In this document: piece by piece, positions 27,443 to 36,289 of the stretch
Layout of the letters: every line of letters begins with the position of its first letter
How positions within the stretch are numbered: the stretch's first letter is position 1
Assembly (NCBI RefSeq): GCF_000718775.1
Contig: NZ_JOCB01000009.1
Coordinates: forward strand, 1-64,000
Origin: Streptomyces sp. NRRL S-31
GTDB taxonomy: Bacteria; Actinomycetota; Actinomycetes; Streptomycetales; Streptomycetaceae
Reading direction: 5' to 3'
Length of the DNA stretch: 64,000 bases
Position numbers and translations under genes: made by a program
Notes under the pieces: generated by a model
Seen by the model: the letters and a program-made list of their open reading frames with translations, nothing else
Databases searched by the model: none
Told to the model about the DNA's origin: nothing

Positions 27443-27874
27443 ACCCTGACGGTACCCGGAGAGCGGGTCGGAGTGATCCATTGCCTGTGCGATCTCCCTT
27501 TCCCGACGGAGCGGGATACCCGCGGCGGGTACCTCGGCGCGATCGGATCACGCCGGCGGCCGGCACCGGCAGGGTGAAAGCCGTACCACCTCCCCTGGCC
27601 GAACCGTTCGCCCGGTGCCGGAGAGGATCTCGTGCACCCTGTCGTGTTTTCCGGCGTGCGCCACCTCCCGGTGGGCCTCGGCACTGGACCACTCGAAGTG
27701 GTCGAGACGCGGGTGCCGTCGGCGCTCAGAAGCAAGTGGGCCGAGAGCGCCCCGAGGCAGCTTCCCACGCCACCCGGACGTCGTGCGGGTGGCGTGGGAC
27801 TGCGGCGCAACCGCAGCGATACGCGAAGCCCCCGCCCGTGATCACACACCAGGTCAGGCGCCCTTCGCAGCTGT
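27443..27874. other. Gene-free spacer with terminator
   Basis: About 430 bp between two minus-strand genes. Apart from the strong hairpin at 27764-27798 nothing was recognised. It must hold the RNase J promoter, which I could not place. Confidence 0.5.
27764..27798 (-). terminator. Terminator of the aldehyde dehydrogenase transcript
   Basis: Perfect 13-bp arms (CCCACGCCACCCG / CGGGTGGCGTGGG) with a 9-nt loop, 77 nt beyond the aldehyde dehydrogenase stop in its direction of transcription. Confidence 0.75.
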
Positions 27875-29398
27875 CTAGAAGAAGCCCAGCTTCTTCGGCG
27901 AGTACGACACCAGCAGGTTCTTCGTCTGCTGATAGTGATCCAGCATCATCCTGTGCGTCTCGCGCCCGATACCGGACTGCTTGTAGCCGCCGAACGCGGC
28001 GTGCGCGGGGTAGGCGTGGTAGCAGTTGGTCCACACCCGGCCCGCCTGGATCGCGCGGCCGGCGCGGTACGCGGTGTTCATGTCCCGGGTCCACACGCCG
28101 GCGCCCAGACCGTACAGCGTGTCGTTGGCGATCTTGATCGCGTCGTCGAAGTCGTCGAAGGAGGCCACCGAGACGACCGGACCGAAGATCTCCTCCTGGA
28201 AGATCCGCATGCGGTTGTCGCCCTCGAAGATGGTCGGCTGGACGTAGTAACCGCCCTTCAGCTCGCCCGCGTACTCGACGCGCTCGCCGCCCGTGAGGAC
28301 CTTCGCGCCTTCCTGGCGGCCGATGTCCAGGTAGGAGAGGATCTTCTCCAGCTGGTCGTTGGAGGCCTGCGCGCCGATCATGGTGTCGGTGTCCAGCGGG
28401 TGGCCCGGCTTGATGAGCCGGGTGCGTTCGACCGCCGCCTCCAGGAACTCCGCGTAATGGCCGCGCTGGATCAGTGCCCGGGACGGGCACGTGCAGACCT
28501 CGCCCTGGTTGAGCGCGAACATGGTGAAGCCTTCGAGCGCCTTGTCGCGGAAGTCGTCGTCGTGCGCCCACACGTCGTCGAAGAAGATGTTCGGCGACTT
28601 CCCGCCCAGCTCCAGGGTGACCGGCTTGATGTTCTCCGAGGCGTACTGCATGATCAGCCGCCCGGTCGTGGTCTCCCCGGTGAACGCGACCTTCGCCACC
28701 CGTGGGCTCGACGCGAGCGGCTTGCCCGCCTCCACACCGAAGCCGTTGACGATGTTCAGCACGCCCGGCGGCAGCAGGTCCGCGATCAGGCTCAGCCAGT
28801 AGTGGATGGAGGCCGGGGTCTGCTCGGCCGGCTTGAGCACGACAGCGTTCCCCGCGGCCAGCGCAGGCGCGAGCTTCCAGGCCGCCATGAGGATCGGGAA
28901 GTTCCACGGGATGATCTGCGCGACTACACCGAGCGGCTCGTGGAAGTGGTACGCCACCGTGTCGTCGTCGATCTCGCCCAGCGAACCCTCCTGCGCCCGG
29001 ATCGCCCCCGCGAAGTACCGGAAGTGGTCGATCGCCAGTGGGATGTCCGCCGCCAGCGTCTCCCGCACCGGCTTGCCGTTCTCCCAGCTCTCGGCCACCG
29101 CCAGCGGCTCCAGATGCGCCTCCATCCGTTCGGCGATCTTCAGCAGGATTCCGGAGCGCTCCGTCACCGATGTGCGGGCCCACCCGGGCGCCGCCTCGTG
29201 CGCGGCGTCCAGCGCCCGCTCTACGTCCTCCGAGGTACCGCGCGCGACCTCGGTGAACGGCTGCCCGTTGACCGGCGACGGGTTCTCGAAGTACCGCCCA
29301 CGCGCCGGCGGCACATAGGCGCCACCGATGAAGTGGTCGTATCGCGCCTGGTAGGAGACGATCGAGCCCTCGGCGCCCGGCGCCGCGTAACGAGTCAT
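27875..29398 (-). CDS. Acetaldehyde-type aldehyde dehydrogenase
   Basis: A 507-residue aldehyde dehydrogenase. It has the [11 protein letters not shown] nucleotide-site segment, the base-bearing [11 protein letters not shown] and the nucleophile in [12 protein letters not shown]. The CTCP motif and the length are typical of the AcoD/ExaC/AldB group that oxidises acetaldehyde and other short aldehydes to acids. A GAF-type regulator related to AcoR lies directly upstream on the same strand, with 54 bp between them, which supports this assignment. Confidence 0.92.
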   Translation of the reverse strand: MTRYAAPGAEGSIVSYQARYDHFIGGAYVPPARGRYFENPSPVNGQPFTEVARGTSEDVERALDAAHEAAPGWARTSVTERSGILLKIAERMEAHLEPLAVAESWENGKPVRETLAADIPLAIDHFRYFAGAIRAQEGSLGEIDDDTVAYHFHEPLGVVAQIIPWNFPILMAAWKLAPALAAGNAVVLKPAEQTPASIHYWLSLIADLLPPGVLNIVNGFGVEAGKPLASSPRVAKVAFTGETTTGRLIMQYASENIKPVTLELGGKSPNIFFDDVWAHDDDFRDKALEGFTMFALNQGEVCTCPSRALIQRGHYAEFLEAAVERTRLIKPGHPLDTDTMIGAQASNDQLEKILSYLDIGRQEGAKVLTGGERVEYAGELKGGYYVQPTIFEGDNRMRIFQEEIFGPVVSVASFDDFDDAIKIANDTLYGLGAGVWTRDMNTAYRAGRAIQAGRVWTNCYHAYPAHAAFGGYKQSGIGRETHRMMLDHYQQTKNLLVSYSPKKLGFF

Positions 29399-29452
29399 CT
29401 GGTCTGCCTCCCGTGCAGCGCTGCCCGCCGTTGGACAGCTCTTCGAACGAGA

Positions 29453-30757
29453 CTAGGCAAGCGGACGTTGCGAGTACGTTGCGCCGTGAACCCGTGCCGC
29501 TGCCCGGTGGGCCGGTGCCGCCAGTTCCGTCTCCAGCGCGGCGAGCCTGGCGCGTACGGGTGCCGTGGGGCGTACCGCGGAGAGCGCCCGCCACACCTCC
29601 AGATCGTCCTCGCCCCACGGCGCGTGCGCCCAGTCCGCCAGCAGGTCCGGGTCGCCGTGCGTGATCAGCGCGGTGCGCAGCCCGCCGGCGAGCCGCTCCC
29701 TCAGCCGGACGATCGCCGGGGCCTGAGAGCCGGGCAGCAGGGGCCCGGTGTACCCTTCCGTCGCCGCGGTGAGCGCACCCGTCTCCAGCCGTCGCTCGAC
29801 GACGGTGGCGTCCGACTCCACCACGGTCGTCAGCCGGTACGGCCGTGAGGCCAGCAACCCCGGCCCCAACAGCCTGCGCAGTCGAGCGAGTTCCGCGCGT
29901 AGCGTCACCGGAGTGACCGACTCTTCCGCGTAGAGCGCGCAGAGCAGTTCGTCACCGCTCAGCCCCTCGGGATGCCGGGACAGCAGCACCAGGATCTCGC
30001 TGTGCCGACGGCTCAGTCTGATCCGCCGACCGTCCAGGGAGAGTTCGGCCTCGTCCCGGCCGAGAGCGTTCAGCGAGGGCACCTCTTCGGGGCGGGGCGG
30101 GGGAAGCAGGGCGAGCTGTGCCTCGGCAGCACGTGCCACCGCCCGCACGAATCCCAGGCTGTGCGGATGCGCGAGCCCGTCCCCGCCGGTGATGTCCACC
30201 GCTCCCAGGATGCGCCCGGTGCGTGGATCGTGCACGGGGGCGGCGGCACAGGTCCACGGCTGCACCTGCCGTATGAAATGCTCGGCGGCGAACACCTGCA
30301 CGGGCCGGTCCACGGCGACGGCGGTGCCCGGTGCGTTGGTGCCGACCGCACTCTCCGACCAGCGTGCCCCGGGCACGAAGTTCATCCGGTCGGCGCGACG
30401 CCGGGTCGCCGCGTGTCCCTCCACCCACAGCAGCCTGCCGTGCGCGTCGCACACTGCCAGCAGATGCTCGCCGTCGGCCGCGAACGTGCCCAGGAGCTCC
30501 CGGAACAACGGCATCACCCGGGCCAGTGGATGCTCCGCGCGGTAGGCACCGAGGTCACCGTCGGTGAGTTCCACGCTGGCGGTGCCGTCCGGCCCCACCC
30601 CCGCCCGCGCACTGCGCCGCCACGAGTCCGCCACCACCGACCGCACCGGGCGTGGCACCGTGCCCGCCACGGTGAACGTCTCGTGCGCCCGGCGCAGCAC
30701 CCGGACGTGCTCGGCGGGGTCCGCCCCTGGTTTGAGGGCAACCCATGGATCGGTCAA
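29453..30757 (-). CDS. GAF-domain transcriptional regulator (AcoR-like)
   Basis: About 434 residues from TTG 30757 (LTDPWVALKPGADPAEHVRV), where GGGGAGG precedes the start; upstream codons in the same frame are low-complexity. An AcoR-type N-terminal region (SWRRSARAGVGPDG) leads to a GAF sensor (about 90-240, GARWSESAVGTNAPGTA). The AAA+ sigma54 module is missing; instead a winged-helix-like region (LSRRHSEILVLLSRHPEGLS) follows. Probably controls the neighbouring aldehyde dehydrogenase. Confidence 0.82.
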   Translation of the reverse strand: MTDPWVALKPGADPAEHVRVLRRAHETFTVAGTVPRPVRSVVADSWRRSARAGVGPDGTASVELTDGDLGAYRAEHPLARVMPLFRELLGTFAADGEHLLAVCDAHGRLLWVEGHAATRRRADRMNFVPGARWSESAVGTNAPGTAVAVDRPVQVFAAEHFIRQVQPWTCAAAPVHDPRTGRILGAVDITGGDGLAHPHSLGFVRAVARAAEAQLALLPPPRPEEVPSLNALGRDEAELSLDGRRIRLSRRHSEILVLLSRHPEGLSGDELLCALYAEESVTPVTLRAELARLRRLLGPGLLASRPYRLTTVVESDATVVERRLETGALTAATEGYTGPLLPGSQAPAIVRLRERLAGGLRTALITHGDPDLLADWAHAPWGEDDLEVWRALSAVRPTAPVRARLAALETELAAPAHRAAARVHGATYSQRPLA

Positions 30758-31009
30758 CTCGGCCTCCCCGGACGGTGAATCGGCGGTGGTGCGATGCGGT
30801 GCCGTGCGGTGCGAAGACAGTGGTGCGGTGCGGAAGCGGTGGTGCGGGGCGATAGGGCGGCGGTGGTCGGAGGAAGTACCGAAGGCGGTGATGCGGGTGG
30901 GGCGGAGCGGGTGGTGATGCGGTCGGCCCGGCAGTGCCGTGTCGGCTGGGGTCATCGTCGTCCCGGGGACGCGCGCGGGCAACCGCTGTGGTGCCGCTCC
31001 GCCCGGCGG

Positions 31010-31621
31010 TCAGTAGAAGTTGACCAATCTGAGGTAGCGCACCCAGTCCCAGCCCGGCCCCGGGTCGGTGTGGTCGGTGCCCGGCACCTGGGAATGGCCG
31101 ATGATGTGCTCCCTGTCCCGGGGAATGCCGTACTTGGCGCAGACTGCCGCCGTCAGCCTCGCCGACTGCTCGTAGAGGGCGTTGGTGAAGTATTCGGGCC
31201 GGTCCACCCAGCCCTCGTGCTCGATGCCGATACTGCGTGTGTTGTAGCTCCAGTTGCCCGCGTGCCAGGCGATGTCGGTTTCGTGCACGCACTGGGCGAC
31301 GTGCCCGTCCGCCGAGCGGACCAGATAGTGCGCGGAGACCTTCTTCTGCGGATTGCTGAAGATCGCCAGCGTGTCGCTGTACGTCTCCTGCGTGACGTGG
31401 ATGATCACCCGGTCGACGGTGTAGTCGCCGGGACGGTCGGCCGCCGTGTAGTTCGAGGTGCTCGCCGGCTGCCACTCGGCGGGCGGGTAGTCGACGGCCA
31501 GGGGCTGCGCGCCGGCACGGGCGTCCGGAAGCAGCGCGAACGGGACGACGGCGAGTGCCGCGCCCTTCAGCAGCCGTCGCCGGCTGAACGGGTGCTCGAC
31601 TCGCTCCATGTCGATGTCCAT
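31010..31621 (-). CDS. Tat-exported N-acetylmuramoyl-L-alanine amidase
   Basis: A 203-residue Amidase_2 protein starting MDIDMERVEHPFSRRRLLKG. The SRRRLLK motif followed by a hydrophobic stretch (AALAVVPFALL) is a twin-arginine signal. Zinc ligands: His in VDRVIIHVT, His in GTDHTDPGPGWDW, with the conserved Glu in IGIEHEGWV. It cleaves the amide between MurNAc and L-Ala in peptidoglycan. Length is typical of a single-domain amidase. Confidence 0.92.
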   Translation of the reverse strand: MDIDMERVEHPFSRRRLLKGAALAVVPFALLPDARAGAQPLAVDYPPAEWQPASTSNYTAADRPGDYTVDRVIIHVTQETYSDTLAIFSNPQKKVSAHYLVRSADGHVAQCVHETDIAWHAGNWSYNTRSIGIEHEGWVDRPEYFTNALYEQSARLTAAVCAKYGIPRDREHIIGHSQVPGTDHTDPGPGWDWVRYLRLVNFY

Positions 31622-31914
31622 GGCGGAATGCCTTTCAGGGGGCAGGGATTTCGGGGAGTTCGGAATGCTTGGTGATGCTGGGGAATGCCTGGGAACGGCC
31701 CGTTCGCTTCGGGGGTGGTGACGTGAGCGCTGCGGTCGGTGAGTGCGGGACGCGGGAAGGTGCTCCGAAAGCCCCGGGGACGGAGGAGAAGCGGGCGGCA
31801 GCTCGGAGTACGCGAATGGCTCTTCGGTGCCCGGCGGTCCGGGTTCGGGGCTCTGGGGGCGCAAAGATTCCGAGCTGAGGGGATGAGGGGCTGAAGGGCT
31901 GAAGGACAGCGGCG

Positions 31915-32928
31915 TCAGTGGCGCAGGGCCCGGGAGGTCTCGCTCAGCCGTGCGTGCACGCCGTGGTACGTCTCGCGCGCGGGCAGCCATTCCTTGCGGA
32001 GTTTGGCCACGCACGTGTAGTTGGTGTCGCACACGTTCGCCAGTGGCGCTTCGACCGTCTGGGTCGCGAACTGGTACGCGTCCAGCTCGCTGAATCCGTA
32101 GTCGCGCACCAGCCACCGCACCATGTCGAGCTGCGATATCCGGAACGCGTCCTCCAGCGGGCGGGCCGAGCCGGTCGAGATGATGTGGGTGTCCGACTCC
32201 AGCCGGGGCCACGGCGTGACGACACCCTTGAGGAGGTCCACGACCACCACCGTGTTCATGGCGCATTCCACGGCCACACCGCAGGTCTCGCCCTCGCCTT
32301 GCCGCGCGTGCCCGTCACCGAGGCTCAGCAGGGCACCCTCCACATTGACGCCCAGGTAGCAGGTGACGCCGGCGCGCATCTCGGGGGTGTCCATGTTCCC
32401 GCCGTGTGCGTCGGGCACCAGGGCCGAGCGGACCTCCAGGTTGGCGGGTGCCACGCCGACCGTCCCGTGCATCGGGTCCATCGGCAATTCCGCCCGGATG
32501 TCGCTGTCCCGTGCCTGGAAGAGGGCGGTCCGCCGCGCCCGGTCGAGCTGCCAGATCCAGACCCGCTCCGGCAGCGGTGGTTGCAGTGTGGCGGTGGTGT
32601 GCGTGGAGGTGAGCGCGCCGAAGAGCGGGACCGCGGTGGATGCCGCCCAGTCGCGGGCCGGTTCGATCGACACGAAGTGCACGGCCACGGTGTCACCGGG
32701 CTCCGCGCCCTCGATGTGGAAGGGTCCGGTCTGCGGATTGAGGAAAGGGAACTCGCAGACCTCGGACACGAGGTCCTTCTCGGAGCGGACCCGGCCGGCG
32801 AAACAGTCCTCCGTGTACAGGTCGAGAACCGTGCCGGGTGCGATGCGCGCCAGGGGCGCCGCCCCGCCGAACGTCCAGGCGTACTGATCCGGTTCCGGAC
32901 GCACCGTGAGGATACGGGGGTCGGTCAT
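31915..32928 (-). CDS. fmdA: Acetamidase/formamidase
   Basis: A 337-residue FmdA_AmdA family hydrolase. The C-terminal half keeps GVNVEGALLSLGDGHARQGE, the conserved active region of the family. It hydrolyses formamide or acetamide to ammonia and the acid. It lies next to, and on the same strand as, an APC permease, which probably imports the substrate or a related amide. The 293-bp gap to the amidase downstream holds no gene. Confidence 0.9.
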   Translation of the reverse strand: MTDPRILTVRPEPDQYAWTFGGAAPLARIAPGTVLDLYTEDCFAGRVRSEKDLVSEVCEFPFLNPQTGPFHIEGAEPGDTVAVHFVSIEPARDWAASTAVPLFGALTSTHTTATLQPPLPERVWIWQLDRARRTALFQARDSDIRAELPMDPMHGTVGVAPANLEVRSALVPDAHGGNMDTPEMRAGVTCYLGVNVEGALLSLGDGHARQGEGETCGVAVECAMNTVVVVDLLKGVVTPWPRLESDTHIISTGSARPLEDAFRISQLDMVRWLVRDYGFSELDAYQFATQTVEAPLANVCDTNYTCVAKLRKEWLPARETYHGVHARLSETSRALRH

Positions 32929-33016
32929 GGTCGTGTGGCTCCCTTCTGAGGGCGATCGTCACGTCAGGGGGATCGGGCAGGCGAGGCACTTCGGGCCTCT
33001 GGCGTGACGGGGCTGG

Positions 33017-34501
33017 TCAGGGGACCACGGACCCGTCCCGCGAGCCGGTGCCGGGGTCGTAGGCGTCGAGGTGCACCCGTGCGGTCTCGGCTATCCGGTC
33101 GGGGTGTCGGCGCATCAGTACGAGCAGCACCACCACACCCACCGCCAGCCAGGCGCCGACGACCGGTCCGGCGTAGGACACCGGAGGCGTCAACCCCGTC
33201 ACGAAGTCGAAAACCGGCAGGCCGGCAGCGGTCAGCAGGGCCGGGATGAACGCGGCGCTGCCGAGCACCGGGAACAGCAGGTGCCGTACCGGCTTCAGGG
33301 ACGCGCGACCGGACCGCAGGAAGTACCCGGCGCAGGAGAGGTTCACGATGATGTACACACCGACGGCGACCGTGACGATCACCGTGGCGAGCAGCAGGTA
33401 AGCGGTCACCGGGTCGTAGGCGAGGCCGAGGCCCAGCACCGCGCCGATCGCCACGGCGGTCTGCGCGGCGATGCCCGCCACGGGGGAGCGGTGCCGCGGG
33501 TGGAGCGTGGCGAGCACGCCGGGCAGGACCCGGACGCGGGCCAGGGCGAAGGCGGTGCGGGTGGAGACGTTCGCGCAGGCATTGGCGTTCGCGATCGCGG
33601 AGTTCACCACCGCGAGGAACACCAGTACCCAGAAGAGGCCGAACGAGGCCCGAGCGACGCCTTCCCAGGACGCCTCACCCGAAGCGCCGAACCTCGCGAA
33701 GCGGTCGGGGCCGAAGTAGACGGTGATCGCATACGTCGTGAGCACGTAGAACAGGCCGATGCCCAGGGCGGCTCCGAGGACCGCGCGGTGCATCGTCCGC
33801 CGGGGGTCTCGGGTCTCCTCGGCGAGCGGCGCCGCCGCCTCGAACCCGGCGAACGCCAGCACCGTGTACACGGACCCGGCGAACACCCCCGCCGTCCCCG
33901 CGTACCCGTCGGCGGTGTGGGAGGTGCCGAACACCGACAGGGTGTTCGCACGGCCGGCTCCGCCGATGAGCAGGACCGCGAACACCAGCAGAACGAGAAC
34001 CTCGAAGATGCCGAGGACGGTGCCGAAGCGGGCCGAGGCGCGGACGCCCCGGTAACCGGCGACCGCGATCACCACGGCTCCCGCCAGCGCCCACGGCCAC
34101 CACAGGCCCGCCGGATACGCGGACCACTCCGCGTGCAGCGTGCCCGCCACGGTGAAGCCCAGTTGGAGCAGGAGCAGCGGTGGCACCAGCATCTCCACGA
34201 AGACGTAGGCCCAGCCGACGAGGAAGCCGACGGCCGGGTGCAGACCGCGCGCCGTGTAGGTCGCCACCGAGCCCGCCGCGGGCAGTTCCCGGGCCAGCTC
34301 GGCCACGCAGCAGGCGGTGAACAGGCAGGCGACCAGGGCGATCAGCACCGACAGCGGCAGGCTGCCGCCCGCGAAGGCGGCACCGGACGGGATCGACGCG
34401 GCCACCGCGGCGGCCGGCGCCATCGCCGTGATGCTCTGGAACAGGACCTCGCGCAATCCGATCGCGTCACGCCGCAGCGCCCCGGCCGTCTCTCCGTGCA
34501 T
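33017..34501 (-). CDS. APC family permease
   Basis: A 494-residue amino-acid/polyamine/organocation transporter starting MHGETAGALRRDAIGLREVL after a GGGAGG site. About 12 to 13 transmembrane helices can be counted, with the APC signature region FAGFEAAAPLAEETRDPRR in the middle. It is directly upstream of fmdA and likely co-transcribed, so it may import formamide-pathway amides or amino acids. The exact substrate is unknown. Confidence 0.88.
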   Translation of the reverse strand: MHGETAGALRRDAIGLREVLFQSITAMAPAAAVAASIPSGAAFAGGSLPLSVLIALVACLFTACCVAELARELPAAGSVATYTARGLHPAVGFLVGWAYVFVEMLVPPLLLLQLGFTVAGTLHAEWSAYPAGLWWPWALAGAVVIAVAGYRGVRASARFGTVLGIFEVLVLLVFAVLLIGGAGRANTLSVFGTSHTADGYAGTAGVFAGSVYTVLAFAGFEAAAPLAEETRDPRRTMHRAVLGAALGIGLFYVLTTYAITVYFGPDRFARFGASGEASWEGVARASFGLFWVLVFLAVVNSAIANANACANVSTRTAFALARVRVLPGVLATLHPRHRSPVAGIAAQTAVAIGAVLGLGLAYDPVTAYLLLATVIVTVAVGVYIIVNLSCAGYFLRSGRASLKPVRHLLFPVLGSAAFIPALLTAAGLPVFDFVTGLTPPVSYAGPVVGAWLAVGVVVLLVLMRRHPDRIAETARVHLDAYDPGTGSRDGSVVP

Positions 34502-34655
34502 GTGTCCCTCCCCGGTGCTGTCGGTCCCTCGCCGTCCGCGCCTCGGCATGCCGCCCGTTCCGCGGTGCCGACCGGAGGTGACGGTCCGTCGGCTTCGGCT
34601 CGCGTGAATCACGGTACGGCGCTGGCTGGTTGGGCAGAAGGGTGCGCCACGGTTC

Positions 34656-34682
34656 CGTGGACAACCCGTGGCCTGTGGACAA
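34656..34682. other. Two DnaA-box-like sites
   Basis: CGTGGACAA and TGTGGACAA, 18 bp apart and in the same orientation; the second is the exact complement of the Streptomyces consensus TTGTCCACA. Two boxes alone do not make an origin. Confidence 0.3.
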
Positions 34683-34920
34683 CTCGGCCACTCGATCGGG
34701 GGATGTCGGGCTGCCCGGAAGGCGGAATCCACCGCTCATCACGGGGGCGCGGTCATGGCTGAACGTTTCACCGGCCATCGCGCCGAGGTACCGCGATCGG
34801 TGTGCGGCCCTGCGCCGTAGGCACTCTGGTGCGCCGGTGTGCCATCGGGAGCCGGCATGCCCTCAGTCCTTCACCGGCCCCGGTCGCTCACCCGGCCGTG
34901 CGGGCTCGCAGCCAGTGCGG

Positions 34921-34976
34921 TCGGCCACGGCAGGTGGCACGTCGGCGGTCGGCCAAGGCAGGCGGCACGTCGGTGG
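34921..34976. repeat. 28-bp tandem direct repeat, two copies
   Basis: Copies 34921-34948 and 34949-34976 are adjacent and differ at only a few positions (shared core GGCACGTCGG). Confidence 0.7.
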
Positions 34977-35031
34977 TGGGCGCAGCAATTCGCCGGCCGG
35001 TCCCGTGTCCGTCCCCGAGGGACGCGTGGTG

Positions 35032-36237
35032 TCAGACCCGGTCCGACACCACCGCCGGATCGTCCAGCACCGCGCGGACGACCGAGTGCGCGGCACCCAG
35101 CAACGGGCCTTGGGGACCGAGCGAGGACACCGTCACCGGGCAGGCCGGGCCCGTCGTACGGCCCGTCAGTTCCGCCTCCAGCGTCGGCAGCAACCAGGGC
35201 GAGAGACCGGCCAGCGCCCCGCCCAGGACCACTGTCTCGGGGTCGAGCAGGTTCACCGCACCGGTCAGGGCGATGCCCAGCGCCGTACCGGCGTCCCGCA
35301 GAGCGGCCCGGACCCCCTCGTCGCCCGTCTGGGCGCGCTCCGCGAGCAGGCCCACCAGGTCCTCCCGCGGCTCCAGCCCGGCCGCGCGGAGGACGGCCTC
35401 CTCGCCCGCGTACTGCTCCAGGCAGCCACGGCTGCCGCAGGGACAGGGAGGGCCGTCGGGCCACACCGGCACATGGCCCAGTTCACCGGCGAAACCCCGG
35501 TTGCCGCGCAGCAGCCGGCCGTCCACGACGACCGCGGCGCCGATGCCGATCTCGGCCGACACGTGGAGGAAGTCCCCGGGTGTGCCCGCACCGAGCCACA
35601 GCTCGGCCAGAGCGCCGAAGTTGGCCTCGTTGTCGACGGTCAGCGGCCAGTCGGGCAGCAGAGCGCCGAGGTCGGTGTCGTGCCAGTCGAGGTTCGGGGC
35701 CCGGACGACCGTTCGTCCGTCCCTGGCCACCAGTCCGGGCACGGCGACCGCGAGCCCGGCGGGCCACAGCTCTGCCCGCTCCGCCTCCGCGACGACCTGG
35801 CGGATCAGCCGCGTCAGCTCCGCGATGACGGGCCGGGCCGCCCGGCCCCGGTTGGCACCGTGCCGTACGGCCCGCGCACGGACCTCGCCGCGCAGGTCGA
35901 CCGCGCACACCGCGAGGTGGTCGACGCCGATCTCCGCGCCGATCCCGGCCGGGCCCCGGCCGCTCACCGCGAGCGCCGATCCGGGCCGGCCCACCCGGCC
36001 GGGCCGCTCGGGTCCCAGTTCCTCCAGCAGTCTCCACCGGATCAGCTCGTCCACCAGCGTGGACACCGCTGCCCTGGTCAGTCCGATCCGCGAGGCGACC
36101 GCCGCCCGTGACAGCGAACCCTCCGCGCTGACGGCGTGCATCACCCGGGCGAGATTGCGCCGGCGCATGCCCTGCTGGGTGTCCGGCAGGGAACGCCCGG
36201 TGCCCGATGAGCGCGCCTCGTGCGGCGGTGCGGTCAT
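35032..36237 (-). CDS. ROK family transcriptional repressor (XylR-type)
   Basis: A 401-residue ROK protein. An N-terminal winged HTH (about 25-85, LSRAAVASRIGLTRAAVSTL) precedes the sugar-kinase-like domain with the zinc motif CPCGSRGCLEQYAG and GELGHVPV. Located 52 bp downstream of xylB, it is the probable xylose-responsive repressor of the divergent xylA/xylB genes. No intact phosphate loop typical of active kinases is expected in regulators of this kind. Confidence 0.9.
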   Translation of the reverse strand: MTAPPHEARSSGTGRSLPDTQQGMRRRNLARVMHAVSAEGSLSRAAVASRIGLTRAAVSTLVDELIRWRLLEELGPERPGRVGRPGSALAVSGRGPAGIGAEIGVDHLAVCAVDLRGEVRARAVRHGANRGRAARPVIAELTRLIRQVVAEAERAELWPAGLAVAVPGLVARDGRTVVRAPNLDWHDTDLGALLPDWPLTVDNEANFGALAELWLGAGTPGDFLHVSAEIGIGAAVVVDGRLLRGNRGFAGELGHVPVWPDGPPCPCGSRGCLEQYAGEEAVLRAAGLEPREDLVGLLAERAQTGDEGVRAALRDAGTALGIALTGAVNLLDPETVVLGGALAGLSPWLLPTLEAELTGRTTGPACPVTVSSLGPQGPLLGAAHSVVRAVLDDPAVVSDRV

Positions 36238-36289
36238 GGCTGCGTCAATCCTCGGTGTCTGCCGCCCGGCTCGGGGGCGGGCGGCCTGG

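Larger units (their letters stand above)
34502..35031. other. Gene-free region with tandem repeat and DnaA-box-like sites
   Basis: 530 bp between two minus-strand genes. It holds two DnaA-box-like sequences (34656-34664, one mismatch; 34674-34682, exact TGTGGACAA) and a 28-bp direct repeat. No gene was recognised. Confidence 0.5.
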
